From positions 1-49,788 of the IMG/VR virus record IMGVR_UViG_3300005529_000049: 49,788 nucleotides of DNA. The stretch is one strand, 5' to 3'. The notes under the pieces were generated by a model. That model saw nothing but the letters and a program-made list of their open reading frames with translations, was not told the DNA's origin and made no database searches. This DNA comes from a virus. The translations under genes were made by a program, and so were the position numbers. Positions 28,958 to 35,835 of the stretch are shown here, in pieces. How positions within the stretch are numbered: position 1 is the stretch's first letter; each line of letters starts with the position of its first letter.

Positions 28958-28965
28958 TTACGCAA
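28937..28965 (-). promoter_or_regulatory. leftward early promoter
   Basis: TTGCGT (28965-28960), 17-base spacer, TATCTT (28942-28937). The start point would fall at or next to the ATG at 28930, giving a leaderless mRNA. The -35 is overlapped by TTACGCAA operator-like sequence (28958-28965), so a bound repressor would block it. Confidence 0.6.
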
Positions 28966-28991
28966 TCGTGTCGCCACGGCGTGTTGCGTAG
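28958..28991. promoter_or_regulatory. operator-like inverted repeat
   Basis: TTACGCAA (28958-28965) and TTGCGTAG (28984-28991) are inverted half-sites 18 bases apart between the repressor and the Cro/Xis-like gene. Related to the palindrome at 29031-29044. Confidence 0.55.
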
Positions 28992-29021
28992 TTGTTCACT
29001 TATCCACAACATGTGCATAAC
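28992..29021 (+). promoter_or_regulatory. possible rightward repressor promoter
   Basis: TTGTTC (28992-28997), 18-base spacer, CATAAC (29016-29021). A start about seven bases on would leave only a few bases before GTG 29034. Weak match, kept because of its position. Confidence 0.35.
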
Positions 29022-29030
29022 TAGACAAGT

Positions 29031-29044
29031 TGCGTGACTACGCA
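29031..29044. promoter_or_regulatory. palindromic operator-like site TGCGTGACTACGCA
   Basis: A perfect five-base-arm palindrome (TGCGT-GACT-ACGCA) over the repressor start. Shares the ACGCA/TGCGT core with the sites at 28958 and 28984. Suited to autoregulation of the repressor. Confidence 0.5.
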
Positions 29045-29414
29045 TAACATGCCGTACATGACCAGTGCATACGAGTCAGGAGCGGTCCCACCCATCGAGG
29101 TCAAGCACCGTTTGCGCATCGCCCGCGAACACGCCGGGCTGGAACAAGAGGAACTCGCCGACCTGATCGGCGTGTCCCGCAAAACAATTGGCAGCACCGA
29201 GAAGGGCCACGTGAAACCGCGCAAGATCACCCTGCGCGCGTGGGCGTTCCACTGCAAGGTGCCGCTCAGTTGGATCGAGAGCGGGGCGAATGAAGGCCCC
29301 CCCGACGACGGCCGTTCCGTGAACGAAAAACAAGCGGTGCGGCCGGTAAAACGTAGGCGGTCAAAGTCGCAACCGAGCGGTTGGATACCTGACCTAGACC
29401 GAGCAGTGTCTTAG
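29034..29414 (+). CDS. HTH immunity repressor
   Basis: 126 residues. HRLRIAREHAGLEQEELADL and IGVSRKTIGSTEKG are an XRE-type helix-turn-helix, followed by helix ITLRAWAFHCKVPLSWIESG. The basic tail ends in KRRRSKSQ. It is rightward, against the early operon, with operator-like repeats in between: the plan of a temperate-phage switch. The start could be GTG 29034, ATG 29049 or ATG 29058; none has a ribosome site, so leaderless translation is plausible. Confidence 0.85.
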   Translation: MTTHNMPYMTSAYESGAVPPIEVKHRLRIAREHAGLEQEELADLIGVSRKTIGSTEKGHVKPRKITLRAWAFHCKVPLSWIESGANEGPPDDGRSVNEKQAVRPVKRRRSKSQPSGWIPDLDRAVS

Positions 29415-29452
29415 CTGCGGCCACCGTCGAAACTTTAAGAACCCGCCCGATT

Positions 29453-29782
29453 ATGACCCCACCGCAATTAACTCTGGTGCAAAATATTTGGGTGGGGAAA
29501 CGGTACACCCTCCCCCAACCGTGGAACGGCGCAATCGACGGCGACGGTGTGTGGCCAGTCATGGGCAACGGCGTTGACGGGAAAGACACTGGTGCCTGGC
29601 AGTCCGATCCTGCGCCCACTGTGCAATGCACATGGCGAACCGTTGCGACCGACATCGGTTACACCATTAATCAGGGACAGGCGGCTGAGGGTCAGCGTGC
29701 GCACGCCGATATCCAGGCGATGACGGGTCACGATGTGGTGTTTCAGACGTCCGGCTGTGGAGCTTGGCACCTCGTAGGCTGA
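29453..29782 (+). CDS. SGCGAW-ending actinobacterial small protein
   Basis: 109 residues, same strand as the repressor and 38 bases after it. The second half reads VQCTWRTV...IGYTINQGQAAEGQ...HDVVFQTSGCGAWHLV, resembling the actinobacterial extracytoplasmic domain with CYWxR, a polar middle, then FxSxGCGxW. Usually that domain is exported; no signal peptide is seen from ATG 29453. Its placement beside the repressor suggests expression in the lysogen, perhaps as a conversion or exclusion gene. Confidence 0.6.
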   Translation: MTPPQLTLVQNIWVGKRYTLPQPWNGAIDGDGVWPVMGNGVDGKDTGAWQSDPAPTVQCTWRTVATDIGYTINQGQAAEGQRAHADIQAMTGHDVVFQTSGCGAWHLVG

Positions 29783-29836
29783 CATACGTACCCATTATCG
29801 GCGAAATGCCACTGGTGTAACTTCAGCAACGCAAAA

Positions 29837-29884
29837 GACGCCCCCGCGGAGCCGGTAGCGGTGGCGGCTCGACGCGGGGGCGTC
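29837..29884. terminator. bidirectional terminator hairpin
   Basis: Perfect 12-bp arms GACGCCCCCGCG (29837-29848) and CGCGGGGGCGTC (29873-29884), with an inner AGCCG/CGGCT stem. TTTTGC follows in the leftward direction; AGTCTT in the rightward. Ends the repressor transcript and can block leftward read-through from the lysis genes. Confidence 0.78.
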
Positions 29885-29907
29885 AGTCTTCAATGGGGTA
29901 AACGGTA

Positions 29908-29935
29908 TTGACAATCGGGAGATAAGCGGTATCGT
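29908..29935 (+). promoter_or_regulatory. strong sigma-A-type promoter
   Basis: Consensus TTGACA (29908-29913), 16-base spacer, TATCGT (29930-29935). The next ATG (29943) starts seven bases after the -10, so the transcript is predicted to be leaderless. Best promoter in the window, directly after the terminator. Confidence 0.75.
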
Positions 29936-29942
29936 TAATCCC

Positions 29943-30146
29943 ATGGCAAAGGGTCAGCTCCGCTGGATCGAATGCGATGAATCCTACTGTGACGACAAGT
30001 ACGAAGAAGACGGCTTCATCTCTCCAGATGGCATGTGTGCGTGGGACGTTCTGGAGTCTGCCGCACGTGAGGACGGATGGACGTGCAGTCCTGAGTTCGG
30101 GCATTTTTGCCCCGCGCACTCAAATATCGAAGCATTCGCCGAATGA
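29943..30146 (+). CDS. first gene of rightward RHH operon, acidic Cys-containing protein
   Basis: 67 residues starting MAKGQLRWIECDESYCDDKY. The region AAREDGWTC and HFCPAHS gives the GW...CPxH ending that is common in small actinobacterial and phage proteins. No ribosome site; the ATG is at the predicted start of transcription. Overlaps the ribbon-helix-helix gene as ATGA. With that gene it may form a regulator pair or toxin-antitoxin-like unit; toxicity is not evident from sequence. Confidence 0.72.
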   Translation: MAKGQLRWIECDESYCDDKYEEDGFISPDGMCAWDVLESAAREDGWTCSPEFGHFCPAHSNIEAFAE

Positions 30147-30319
30147 GTCCCGCTGGACGCCCCGAGATCGGGCAACCAATCAATATCCGGCTCGACGACG
30201 ATCTGCTGAGAGCGGTCGACGAGCTGGCTGCCGCACTGAATCTATCGCGCGCCGCAATGATTCGGGCGCTTCTGCGGGACGGCCTCGCACGGTCAGGCAG
30301 GCACGTTAGAGCGCGCTAG
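30143..30319 (+). CDS. ribbon-helix-helix DNA-binding protein
   Basis: 58 residues from ATG 30143. INIRLDDDLLRAVDELAAAL and NLSRAAMIRALLRDGLAR form the strand-helix-helix of the CopG/Arc family, with a basic tail. Translationally coupled to the previous gene. The 3' end overlaps the convergent leftward gene 30316-30543 by four bases. Likely a repressor expressed in lysogeny, possibly autoregulating the promoter at 29908. Confidence 0.85.
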   Translation: MSPAGRPEIGQPINIRLDDDLLRAVDELAAALNLSRAAMIRALLRDGLARSGRHVRAR

Positions 30320-30543
30320 TCTTCGTTGATCGGGGCGTGCTGGAACTCGTCTGCTTTCTCAATCAGCCCGTTAGTGACCCAGTCGGGTTGGTCGGGTGGG
30401 GCGTGCACCCAGGCTAAGGATTCGAACTCGCCGTCCCGCACCCGCTCGAGGCCGAGGACGACGGCGTAGTGGGATACTTGCCACTGTTCGCCGTCACGAT
30501 CTAACCAGTCTTGGATTGCTGCTCGAATAGGGTCGTCGGTCAT
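30316..30543 (-). CDS. 75-residue unknown protein
   Basis: Starts MTDDPIRAAIQDWLDRDGEQ and ends EFQHAPINED. Last leftward gene of the lysis block, ATGA overlap with the previous one and convergent with the RHH gene. WQVSHYAVVLGLERVRDGEF suggests a small alpha/beta fold. No family recognised. Confidence 0.65.
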   Translation of the reverse strand: MTDDPIRAAIQDWLDRDGEQWQVSHYAVVLGLERVRDGEFESLAWVHAPPDQPDWVTNGLIEKADEFQHAPINED

Positions 30544-30797
30544 CGGTGGCGGGCTTTGAAGAAGTAGTGGATGATGTCGAACCGGTCGGGGATCGCGTTG
30601 GTCACATGCAACGCGACCGCCGCGGCGACAGCCCTCGTCAGCCAAGGATGCGCCAGAATGTACCGATCGGCACCTTCCGACATCTGCTGTCCGTCGCGGG
30701 CCAACAGGTTGTAGACCACAACACCGGCCGCCAACACTATCCAAGCGACGTCGGAGGGTTGCAGCGTGAGCAGGATGCGGGCGCGTAGGACGGTCAT
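30540..30797 (-). CDS. 85-residue two-span membrane protein
   Basis: PSDVAWIVLAAGVVVYNLLA and TRAVAAAVALHVTNAI are membrane spans. The gap holds RDGQQMSEGADRY and the end FFKARHR is basic. It is a type of small membrane protein frequent downstream of lysis genes in mycobacteriophages. Possibly holin-related. Confidence 0.68.
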   Translation of the reverse strand: MTVLRARILLTLQPSDVAWIVLAAGVVVYNLLARDGQQMSEGADRYILAHPWLTRAVAAAVALHVTNAIPDRFDIIHYFFKARHR

Positions 30798-31228
30798 CTG
30801 CTGCGCGGCGGGTAGATGGTGAAATCCATGTCCAAATCCGAGAAGTCCAGCGGCGGCGGGTCATGCACATGCGCTGTCACGGCGATGGAATGCTCGGCGA
30901 GTAGCGTGATCAACTCGTTCACCAAGTCTTTGATTTCGACGTCCCAGTTGGCGTGGCGTTCGATGCGGATACGCATAGTCCAGATCGCGTGATCCATTTT
31001 CGTGATCACCCGGCCGCGCTGCTCGGAAATGTCGAGCGCGTCCCATAGTTCGTCTTTGAGGTTTTTCATGCGCTGCGTGACAGCCTCATCGGCGATCTGG
31101 GCGGCCGTGTTCATGGTGTGCGCGGCTTCGGCTGTGATTTTGCGGCGGTTGACGATCGCCAACACAGCGCCGGCGAGCACGGTGAGCAGCCCGGCGCTTC
31201 CGCCGATGAGTGGTATCAGTTCGTTCAC
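30794..31228 (-). CDS. 144-residue membrane-anchored helical protein
   Basis: GTG 31228 (GTGA overlap). One N-terminal span (IGGSAGLLTVLAGAVLAIVN) then a long charged helix region (RRKITAEAAHTMNTAAQIAD; TQRMKNLKDELWDALD) and a Pro-rich end. This is a layout seen in spanin-like and other lysis-module proteins, but no lipobox partner is visible. Function uncertain. Confidence 0.65.
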   Translation of the reverse strand: MNELIPLIGGSAGLLTVLAGAVLAIVNRRKITAEAAHTMNTAAQIADEAVTQRMKNLKDELWDALDISEQRGRVITKMDHAIWTMRIRIERHANWDVEIKDLVNELITLLAEHSIAVTAHVHDPPPLDFSDLDMDFTIYPPRSR

Positions 31229-31656
31229 AGCGGCTCAATTTCGTGGCGGACGATCATCTTCAACCGTCGCTGCGCACGGCGGATCTGGATTATCCGCCAG
31301 ACGGCGCCGGCGATGAACGCCGGGAACATGATCGCGGACAAGGTCACCGACAGCGGCGCGGTCGCAGTGACAACCACCGCCCCGTAGATGAGGAACAGGA
31401 CGCAGATACCCACCCAGCCCCACAGTTCCAACGCCAAACCGAGGGACACGTCGCCGAGCAGCGACCCGACCAGACACACCAGCGACGACAGCAGCAGCAA
31501 CACCATGAGCACAAACTGGGTTGCCGGGTCCATCAATCTTGGTCCCGGCGGTGGCCCCACAACAAGCTGCGCTACACAGGCCAGAATCCACCACACCAGC
31601 ACCGAAATCTGCAGCGGGTGGCGTGCTTGCACTTTGACTGCTTTGACCAGTTTCAC
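31225..31656 (-). CDS. 143-residue multi-span membrane protein
   Basis: GTG 31656 (GTGA overlap). Four hydrophobic spans: ISVLVWWILACVAQLVVG, FVLMVLLLLSSLVCLVGSLL, WVGICVLFLIYGAVVV, and a shorter VTLSAIMFPAFIAGAVW. Basic ends on both sides. Could act in lysis timing or superinfection immunity; no family recognised. Confidence 0.68.
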   Translation of the reverse strand: MKLVKAVKVQARHPLQISVLVWWILACVAQLVVGPPPGPRLMDPATQFVLMVLLLLSSLVCLVGSLLGDVSLGLALELWGWVGICVLFLIYGAVVVTATAPLSVTLSAIMFPAFIAGAVWRIIQIRRAQRRLKMIVRHEIEPL

Positions 31657-31949
31657 GGTGTGTCCCGGTTTAGGGGCCCGGATGGCACTTTGTTGCCGTC
31701 GCGGTCCACGCGCCAACAGTTCGTCACCCCCGCTATCTCAATCGCCGAACCCAACACGAACCCCCCGAACTCGCAGTGCACATGCACACCATCAGGAGTG
31801 AACAGGAAATCGCAGTAGCCGCCCTCACCGCCGAGCACCACAATGTCGGTGCCCTCACCGGGGCAGAACGGTCCCGGCGGCAACGCGTTAGCAGCGGGCG
31901 CGCACACCAGCGCCGCAGCGAGCAGAACCGCGGCGCACAGATACCGCAC
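31653..31949 (-). CDS. small exported protein
   Basis: 98 residues from GTG 31949. Signal peptide MRYLCAAVLLAAALVCAPAA with ANA-L cut site, then a compact four-cysteine domain (GPFCPGEGTD; GYCDFLFTPDGVHVHCEFGG; TNCWRVD). It resembles secreted mycobacterial proteins of about 80 residues. Sits inside the lysis block, so it would be exported late. May be host-derived. Function unknown. Confidence 0.68.
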   Translation of the reverse strand: MRYLCAAVLLAAALVCAPAANALPPGPFCPGEGTDIVVLGGEGGYCDFLFTPDGVHVHCEFGGFVLGSAIEIAGVTNCWRVDRDGNKVPSGPLNRDTP

Positions 31950-31951
31950 CG

Positions 31952-32224
31952 TCAGCCCAGTTCGTATTCGACGGCCCGCGTCAGCGACGCGGTTCCTTTA
32001 CGCCCCACATGCCTAGACCACAGGGAGAACACCAGCGACGCGCACACAGCACCCAACCCGAACTCCACCGAATGCCACCACGGCACCCGCTGGCCGAGTA
32101 CGTGCACACCGCCGGCGATCACCCCCTCAAACACGTAGGTGATCACCCCGCCCACAAACGATTTGGCGGCGCGCTCGAACGCGTCCTTGAGGAACGGGCG
32201 GTCAGGGCTGAGGTTGGCCTTCAA
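31952..32224 (-). CDS. two-span membrane protein, holin-like
   Basis: About 90 residues from TTG 32224; this start is chosen because the frame further upstream only shadows the holin gene. Basic N-terminus, then spans FVGGVITYVFEGVIAGGVHVLG and EFGLGAVCASLVFSLW. Directly after the 32202-32411 gene and overlapping it, as in holin pairs. Confidence 0.58.
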   Translation of the reverse strand: MKANLSPDRPFLKDAFERAAKSFVGGVITYVFEGVIAGGVHVLGQRVPWWHSVEFGLGAVCASLVFSLWSRHVGRKGTASLTRAVEYELG

Positions 32225-32411
32225 CCAACGGCTCGTTTTTGACCAGGAACACCGAGACGGCGGTGACGATGGTGACGGCCACATTGAACACGTGCTTCGC
32301 GGTGCCGTCAGGGATGAAATCCAAGACCGGGGTGACCTCGTTCAGCAACACCAGAAGCGCGCCTACAGCGGCCACCACGGTTTTGTAGTACTTGCGGATG
32401 TTAGCGAGCAT
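32202..32411 (-). CDS. holin
   Basis: 69 residues from ATG 32411 with GAGAAGGG about eight bases upstream. Starts MLANIRKYYKTVVAAVGALL; two spans (VVAAVGALLVLLNEVTPVL and VFNVAVTIVTAVSVFLV) separated by a short PDGTAKH turn, and a polar end. Small size, two spans and place after lysin B fit a mycobacteriophage holin. Confidence 0.72.
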   Translation of the reverse strand: MLANIRKYYKTVVAAVGALLVLLNEVTPVLDFIPDGTAKHVFNVAVTIVTAVSVFLVKNEPLVEGQPQP

Positions 32412-32472
32412 TATTGACCCTTCTCGTAATTGTTTGGGTGCCTGCGCAGCTACTTGACGCAGAACATCTGAT

Positions 32473-33417
32473 CTACGCAGCAACGGAATTTAGAAAGTCG
32501 AGCATTGCTGGGACGTACTTCTCGTAGTCGCCGTGCGGCCCGAAACCACGCATAACGAACATTCCCCCGTTGAGCAGCGCCTCGACGATCGCGACGACGT
32601 GGTCGGGGGTTTGCGCGCCTGCTGCTGGGATGCCGGGAATGCCGCCGGTACCGAGCGCGCCGACAATAGCCGCCTCGGTGACCGAGATCAGCGTGCCCAG
32701 ATTGATGCCGCCCGCCATCGCGACACCGAGAGTGGTCATCGCCTCCTGCACGAAGGCGAGCAGGTTCACGCCGTCGAAATTCTGGACCAGGTTGAAGATC
32801 AGCGTCTCGTCATGCCCGACCCCGGGCGCGGTGGTCCAGGGTGCGTCACCCACGGGCGCGGCACCATACAGGTCGCCGTCGTTGTTGCAGGACAGCAGAA
32901 AATCGGGTGTCTGATCCGGTTTGAGGTCGCTCGGCCCCGAAATGCCGCCCGTCGTGAACCCGTCCAGTTGACCGGGTATCGGGAAGCCAGCGTGAACGTT
33001 GCCGTTACACACGCCGGGGCAGCGCATGGGATCGCCGAAGTTCACGATCCCCACCACATCCCCGAGCCGGTCATGGTGCTGCCCTTGCGGGTTGAGGATA
33101 TCGTCGCGCCACACATAGTCCACCACCAGCGCGCCCTGGCTGTACCCGGACAGGGCGAGTTTCGTGCCTTTCGGGCGTAAACCGATCTGCTGGTTCACCT
33201 GAGCCCGTCCCGCCTGCACGGACGGCCCCATCGGAAAAGTAGCCGCCGGATATCCGATGGGTTGCCAATACCAGCGCGGATTGTCACCGGTCAGCTCGTG
33301 CCACACCCGGTTCCAGGAGGCGTCTCCACCGATGTTTGCACCGAGTTCCCCCGAGAATCCCGGCCCGAACGGATCCGGCGAACCGGTCCCGTTCACGGTG
33401 ATGAGGGTGGTTGTCAC
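32473..33417 (-). CDS. lysB: lysin B, mycolylarabinogalactan esterase
   Basis: Cuts the link between mycolic acids and arabinogalactan, freeing the outer membrane. 314 residues from GTG 33417 (GTGA overlap with lysin A). Alpha/beta hydrolase with nucleophile Ser93 in GYSQG. Candidate catalytic His295 is in FGPHGDYEKY. The segment VVGIVNFGDPMRCPG and GLDF-like strands match LysB. Its presence strongly implies a host with mycolic acids. Confidence 0.93.
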   Translation of the reverse strand: MTTTLITVNGTGSPDPFGPGFSGELGANIGGDASWNRVWHELTGDNPRWYWQPIGYPAATFPMGPSVQAGRAQVNQQIGLRPKGTKLALSGYSQGALVVDYVWRDDILNPQGQHHDRLGDVVGIVNFGDPMRCPGVCNGNVHAGFPIPGQLDGFTTGGISGPSDLKPDQTPDFLLSCNNDGDLYGAAPVGDAPWTTAPGVGHDETLIFNLVQNFDGVNLLAFVQEAMTTLGVAMAGGINLGTLISVTEAAIVGALGTGGIPGIPAAGAQTPDHVVAIVEALLNGGMFVMRGFGPHGDYEKYVPAMLDFLNSVAA

Positions 33418-33836
33418 GACGTCAGGTCGGAGATGTCCACACCCAACTTGGTGGCTATCCGCGCCAGCACTTCTGCGTTGAACGCACCGAAACTCGACGC
33501 GTTGATCGCGTGGCCGAGCACCGTTTGCTTGCCGCTGTCAGCTTTGGCCGCTTTGTAGGAAACCCGCGGCAGCCACAGGGTCGCTTCGAACAGGATGCGG
33601 GACACGGCGTCACGCAACCCCATCCGCACCCCCTCAGCGGGGGAACCTTCCCGACCCACATCCGCCGCCGGTTCGAACCGCAGCAAATCCCAGCACAGCC
33701 GCGACAACCACTCACGCACACTGCCGGACTGCCACGCGTCGAAAGATTGCCCGGTGGCTTTGGATGCCCCATCATATAAGGTGATCTGCGAGTTGGGGTC
33801 AACCAACTGTGCTTCCACATCGTCTGCTGTTGCCAT
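33414..33836 (-). CDS. possible separate C-terminal lysin A product from internal start
   Basis: Within the lysin A frame, ATG 33836 (Met378) is preceded by AGAAGAGGA five to seven bases upstream, as good as the lysin A ribosome site. It would make a 140-residue protein starting MATADDVEAQLVDPNSQITL, equal to the domain after the glycosidase-like region. Some endolysins do produce such a stand-alone wall-binding subunit. Use of this start is inferred. Confidence 0.5.
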   Translation of the reverse strand: MATADDVEAQLVDPNSQITLYDGASKATGQSFDAWQSGSVREWLSRLCWDLLRFEPAADVGREGSPAEGVRMGLRDAVSRILFEATLWLPRVSYKAAKADSGKQTVLGHAINASSFGAFNAEVLARIATKLGVDISDLTS

Positions 33837-34967
33837 AGTGTCCTCTTCTCCGGTTAACTCAGTCCAAATCCTTTGCCACACAACCTGATCCGATTGATAT
33901 GACCACTGGCCGTAGTCGGTCGTGTGGGCTTCGTTAACGTCGCAGTCCACACCGTTGACGGTGACGGTGCCTGCTCGCTGGTACAGGTTTCTGCGCGGCT
34001 CGATGTTGGAGCCTGACCATGCGACGGTCTGCCACCCCCATGTCGCTGCCCCAGCGTCCAGAGCCCGCGACACTACCCAATAGCCGCCGTACACTCCCAC
34101 ATATCCGGGTAGGACGGTGCCGGCGCCGAACAGATAGTCATTGATGGCGACCTGCTGAGATTCGGCGGCATCGAAATCCACCGAAAAATAGATCGGCCTG
34201 TCGCGGCGGCCGCCGCACGCTAACACTTGCGCGAGTGCGGCTTGCGCGTCGGCCACACCGGCGTCGTGTCCCGCCAGCGCGCGGTCGGCGGTAGTTTCCC
34301 AATTAGATACGATGTCAACGCTATTGGCGCGCAGGTCGTCCGCCTCAGACGGCGTGAGCAGCTTGCCGGGTAGCCCCGGTCCCCCGTCGGACAGGTAGCG
34401 GACCACGAAGTCGTATCCCGCTTGTTTGATCGCTGCACCGCCCGGACGCCCGCCCGCATAGTCCAGCCCGAGCGGGACGACCGGGATGGCGTCTTCGATA
34501 GGGCCGGGCACATACCACCAGTCATTCCAATATGTGCTGTCTGGTGAGATCGCACCGCCGGGCAATGTGCAGCACCCCGAATCGCCGTTGGACTCCATAA
34601 CCACACCGTCAACAACGCAGTGCATGTGCGAATCTGGGCCGCCCGCACCCTCATGATGCAAGTCGATGCGTACCGCTGCATCAGTAGGAATATCTGCCGG
34701 TGCAGCGACATGGACCAAATCGAACGGTCCCACCGTCTGTGGCCCATAGGGGCGGTAGCGATAGCTTTCGGTGCTCAATCCTTCGCGGCCCCAAATCATC
34801 TGAGGTCCGTTAAACACCGCAGATAGTACGTCAGTGACTAATCCAGAGCAGTCGCATCCCACGCTTGCGTCGTTCGGATCCCAGGTTCCACCGTAGACGT
34901 AATCGTCACCGAGCCGGGCGCGGAAAATCTGTTTTGCATACTCGACGCCAGTCCGTTGAACGCCCAT
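33414..34967 (-). CDS. lysA: lysin A, multidomain endolysin
   Basis: Peptidoglycan hydrolase. 517 residues from ATG 34967 with GGGAAGG about seven bases upstream. Residues 1-160 are an NlpC/P60-like peptidase: Cys40 in CDCSGLVTDVL, His in DSHMHCVVDG. Residues 165-375 (GLDYAGGRPGGAAIKQAGYD, FVVRYLS, PIYFSVDFD, YVGVYGGYW) match the Rv2525c/DUF1906 glycoside-hydrolase-like domain. The C-terminal 140 residues are an unrecognised domain, probably wall binding. A GTGA overlap leads into lysin B. Confidence 0.9.
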   Translation of the reverse strand: MGVQRTGVEYAKQIFRARLGDDYVYGGTWDPNDASVGCDCSGLVTDVLSAVFNGPQMIWGREGLSTESYRYRPYGPQTVGPFDLVHVAAPADIPTDAAVRIDLHHEGAGGPDSHMHCVVDGVVMESNGDSGCCTLPGGAISPDSTYWNDWWYVPGPIEDAIPVVPLGLDYAGGRPGGAAIKQAGYDFVVRYLSDGGPGLPGKLLTPSEADDLRANSVDIVSNWETTADRALAGHDAGVADAQAALAQVLACGGRRDRPIYFSVDFDAAESQQVAINDYLFGAGTVLPGYVGVYGGYWVVSRALDAGAATWGWQTVAWSGSNIEPRRNLYQRAGTVTVNGVDCDVNEAHTTDYGQWSYQSDQVVWQRIWTELTGEEDTMATADDVEAQLVDPNSQITLYDGASKATGQSFDAWQSGSVREWLSRLCWDLLRFEPAADVGREGSPAEGVRMGLRDAVSRILFEATLWLPRVSYKAAKADSGKQTVLGHAINASSFGAFNAEVLARIATKLGVDISDLTS

Positions 34968-35086
34968 AAGCAACCTTCCCAACGGGAGAACAATCCACCA
35001 CCAGCGGCCCACCGAAAACGGTTCATTCACAACGGGCTAAAGCCCCAAAGACGCCTGGGCACAGGTCTGCGTGAGTTGTCGGAAAC
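34968..35086. other. gap upstream of lysin A
   Basis: A 119-base gap before lysin A. Contains a short hairpin GGGCTTTAGCCC in leftward RNA and the lysin A ribosome site; a possible local promoter was looked for and none is convincing. Confidence 0.4.
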
Positions 35087-35353
35087 TCATGCAGACGGTG
35101 CAGGGGGCGGTACGAGTCCCTGCAATGCGCTGACGGCGCTGTCGAGGCCGGTGAAGTCGATCGCCGGGTTCGCTGCCTTCAAAGCGTCGATCTCCGCTGA
35201 AATCGCGGACGTTGCCGCAGTCAGCTCGGCTACGTCGGCGTCGAGTTTGTCCTGATCAGCCATGACGATCCTCATTTCTTGTTGAAGCTGCTGTGTTTGT
35301 TGCAGCAGTTGTTGCGCCCACCACGGCGGCGGGCGACGATTGAAAATGCTCAC
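35087..35353 (-). CDS. 88-residue coiled-coil protein
   Basis: GTG 35353 (GTGA overlap). Starts MSIFNRRPPPWWAQQLLQQT, then Gln-rich helix QQLQQEMRIV and LDADVAELTAATSAISAEID heptads, ending VPPPAPSA. A similar arrangement is found in phage tail-fibre-associated or lysis-region proteins. Function unknown. Confidence 0.68.
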   Translation of the reverse strand: MSIFNRRPPPWWAQQLLQQTQQLQQEMRIVMADQDKLDADVAELTAATSAISAEIDALKAANPAIDFTGLDSAVSALQGLVPPPAPSA

Positions 35354-35835
35354 GTCGGTTCTTCCGTGTCCAGTCCAGTGAGTGCCCGGATGTATTGGGA
35401 GCCTTCCCAATCGCTGTGGCTAACCGCATGAGCCCCGCCAGCGTTGGTTCTGTGGTGGAACACGCATAGCCACCGGAAGTTCTGCTCCGATTCGACCCAC
35501 GCGCCGACTTCGTCCGGATTGGAGATGCCGGGATAGTCGTGCTCGAGCGCGGCTAGGTCGACGCCCTGCTGTAGCGCGAACTCGATGTGGGCGTGGTGCA
35601 GTTCGAGCCCAGACATTTCACCGTTAGCGTCGATGACGCATGGGTTTCCTTGCACGTCGCGGCAATCCTGAAAGCCGACCCGCTCGCCCGTGTAACAGCG
35701 TGCGGTAGCGCGGGTTTTGCGGTGGTAATGGTCAAAGTCCTTGTAGTGCGGGTCATCTTTGCGTGCTGGGTGCGGCGGAAAATGAACGACGTAGCGGTGC
35801 GATTCGGTTTGGTCGTGCGCGGGAACGTCAGACAC
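35350..35835 (-). CDS. HNH endonuclease-like protein in the lysis/tail block
   Basis: 161 residues from GTG 35835, giving an eight-base overlap with the upstream stop; an ATG at 35886 in the same frame would overlap much more. DCRDVQGNPCVIDANGEM, then GLELHHAHIEFALQQGVD and QNFRWLCVFHHRTNAGGAHAV show HH...N...H in HNH order. Odd to find among late genes. May be a mobile nuclease or have a packaging-related role. Confidence 0.75.
   Translation of the reverse strand: MSDVPAHDQTESHRYVVHFPPHPARKDDPHYKDFDHYHRKTRATARCYTGERVGFQDCRDVQGNPCVIDANGEMSGLELHHAHIEFALQQGVDLAALEHDYPGISNPDEVGAWVESEQNFRWLCVFHHRTNAGGAHAVSHSDWEGSQYIRALTGLDTEEPT

Noticed and set aside
29266-29655. Leftward frame opposite the repressor end and the SGCGAW gene
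   Set aside because: The rightward translation has a recognisable domain ending; the leftward one has none and no neighbour overlap.
29883-30119. Leftward frame opposite the first gene of the RHH operon
   Set aside because: The rightward gene has a consensus promoter and coupling to the RHH gene; the leftward frame has no start context.
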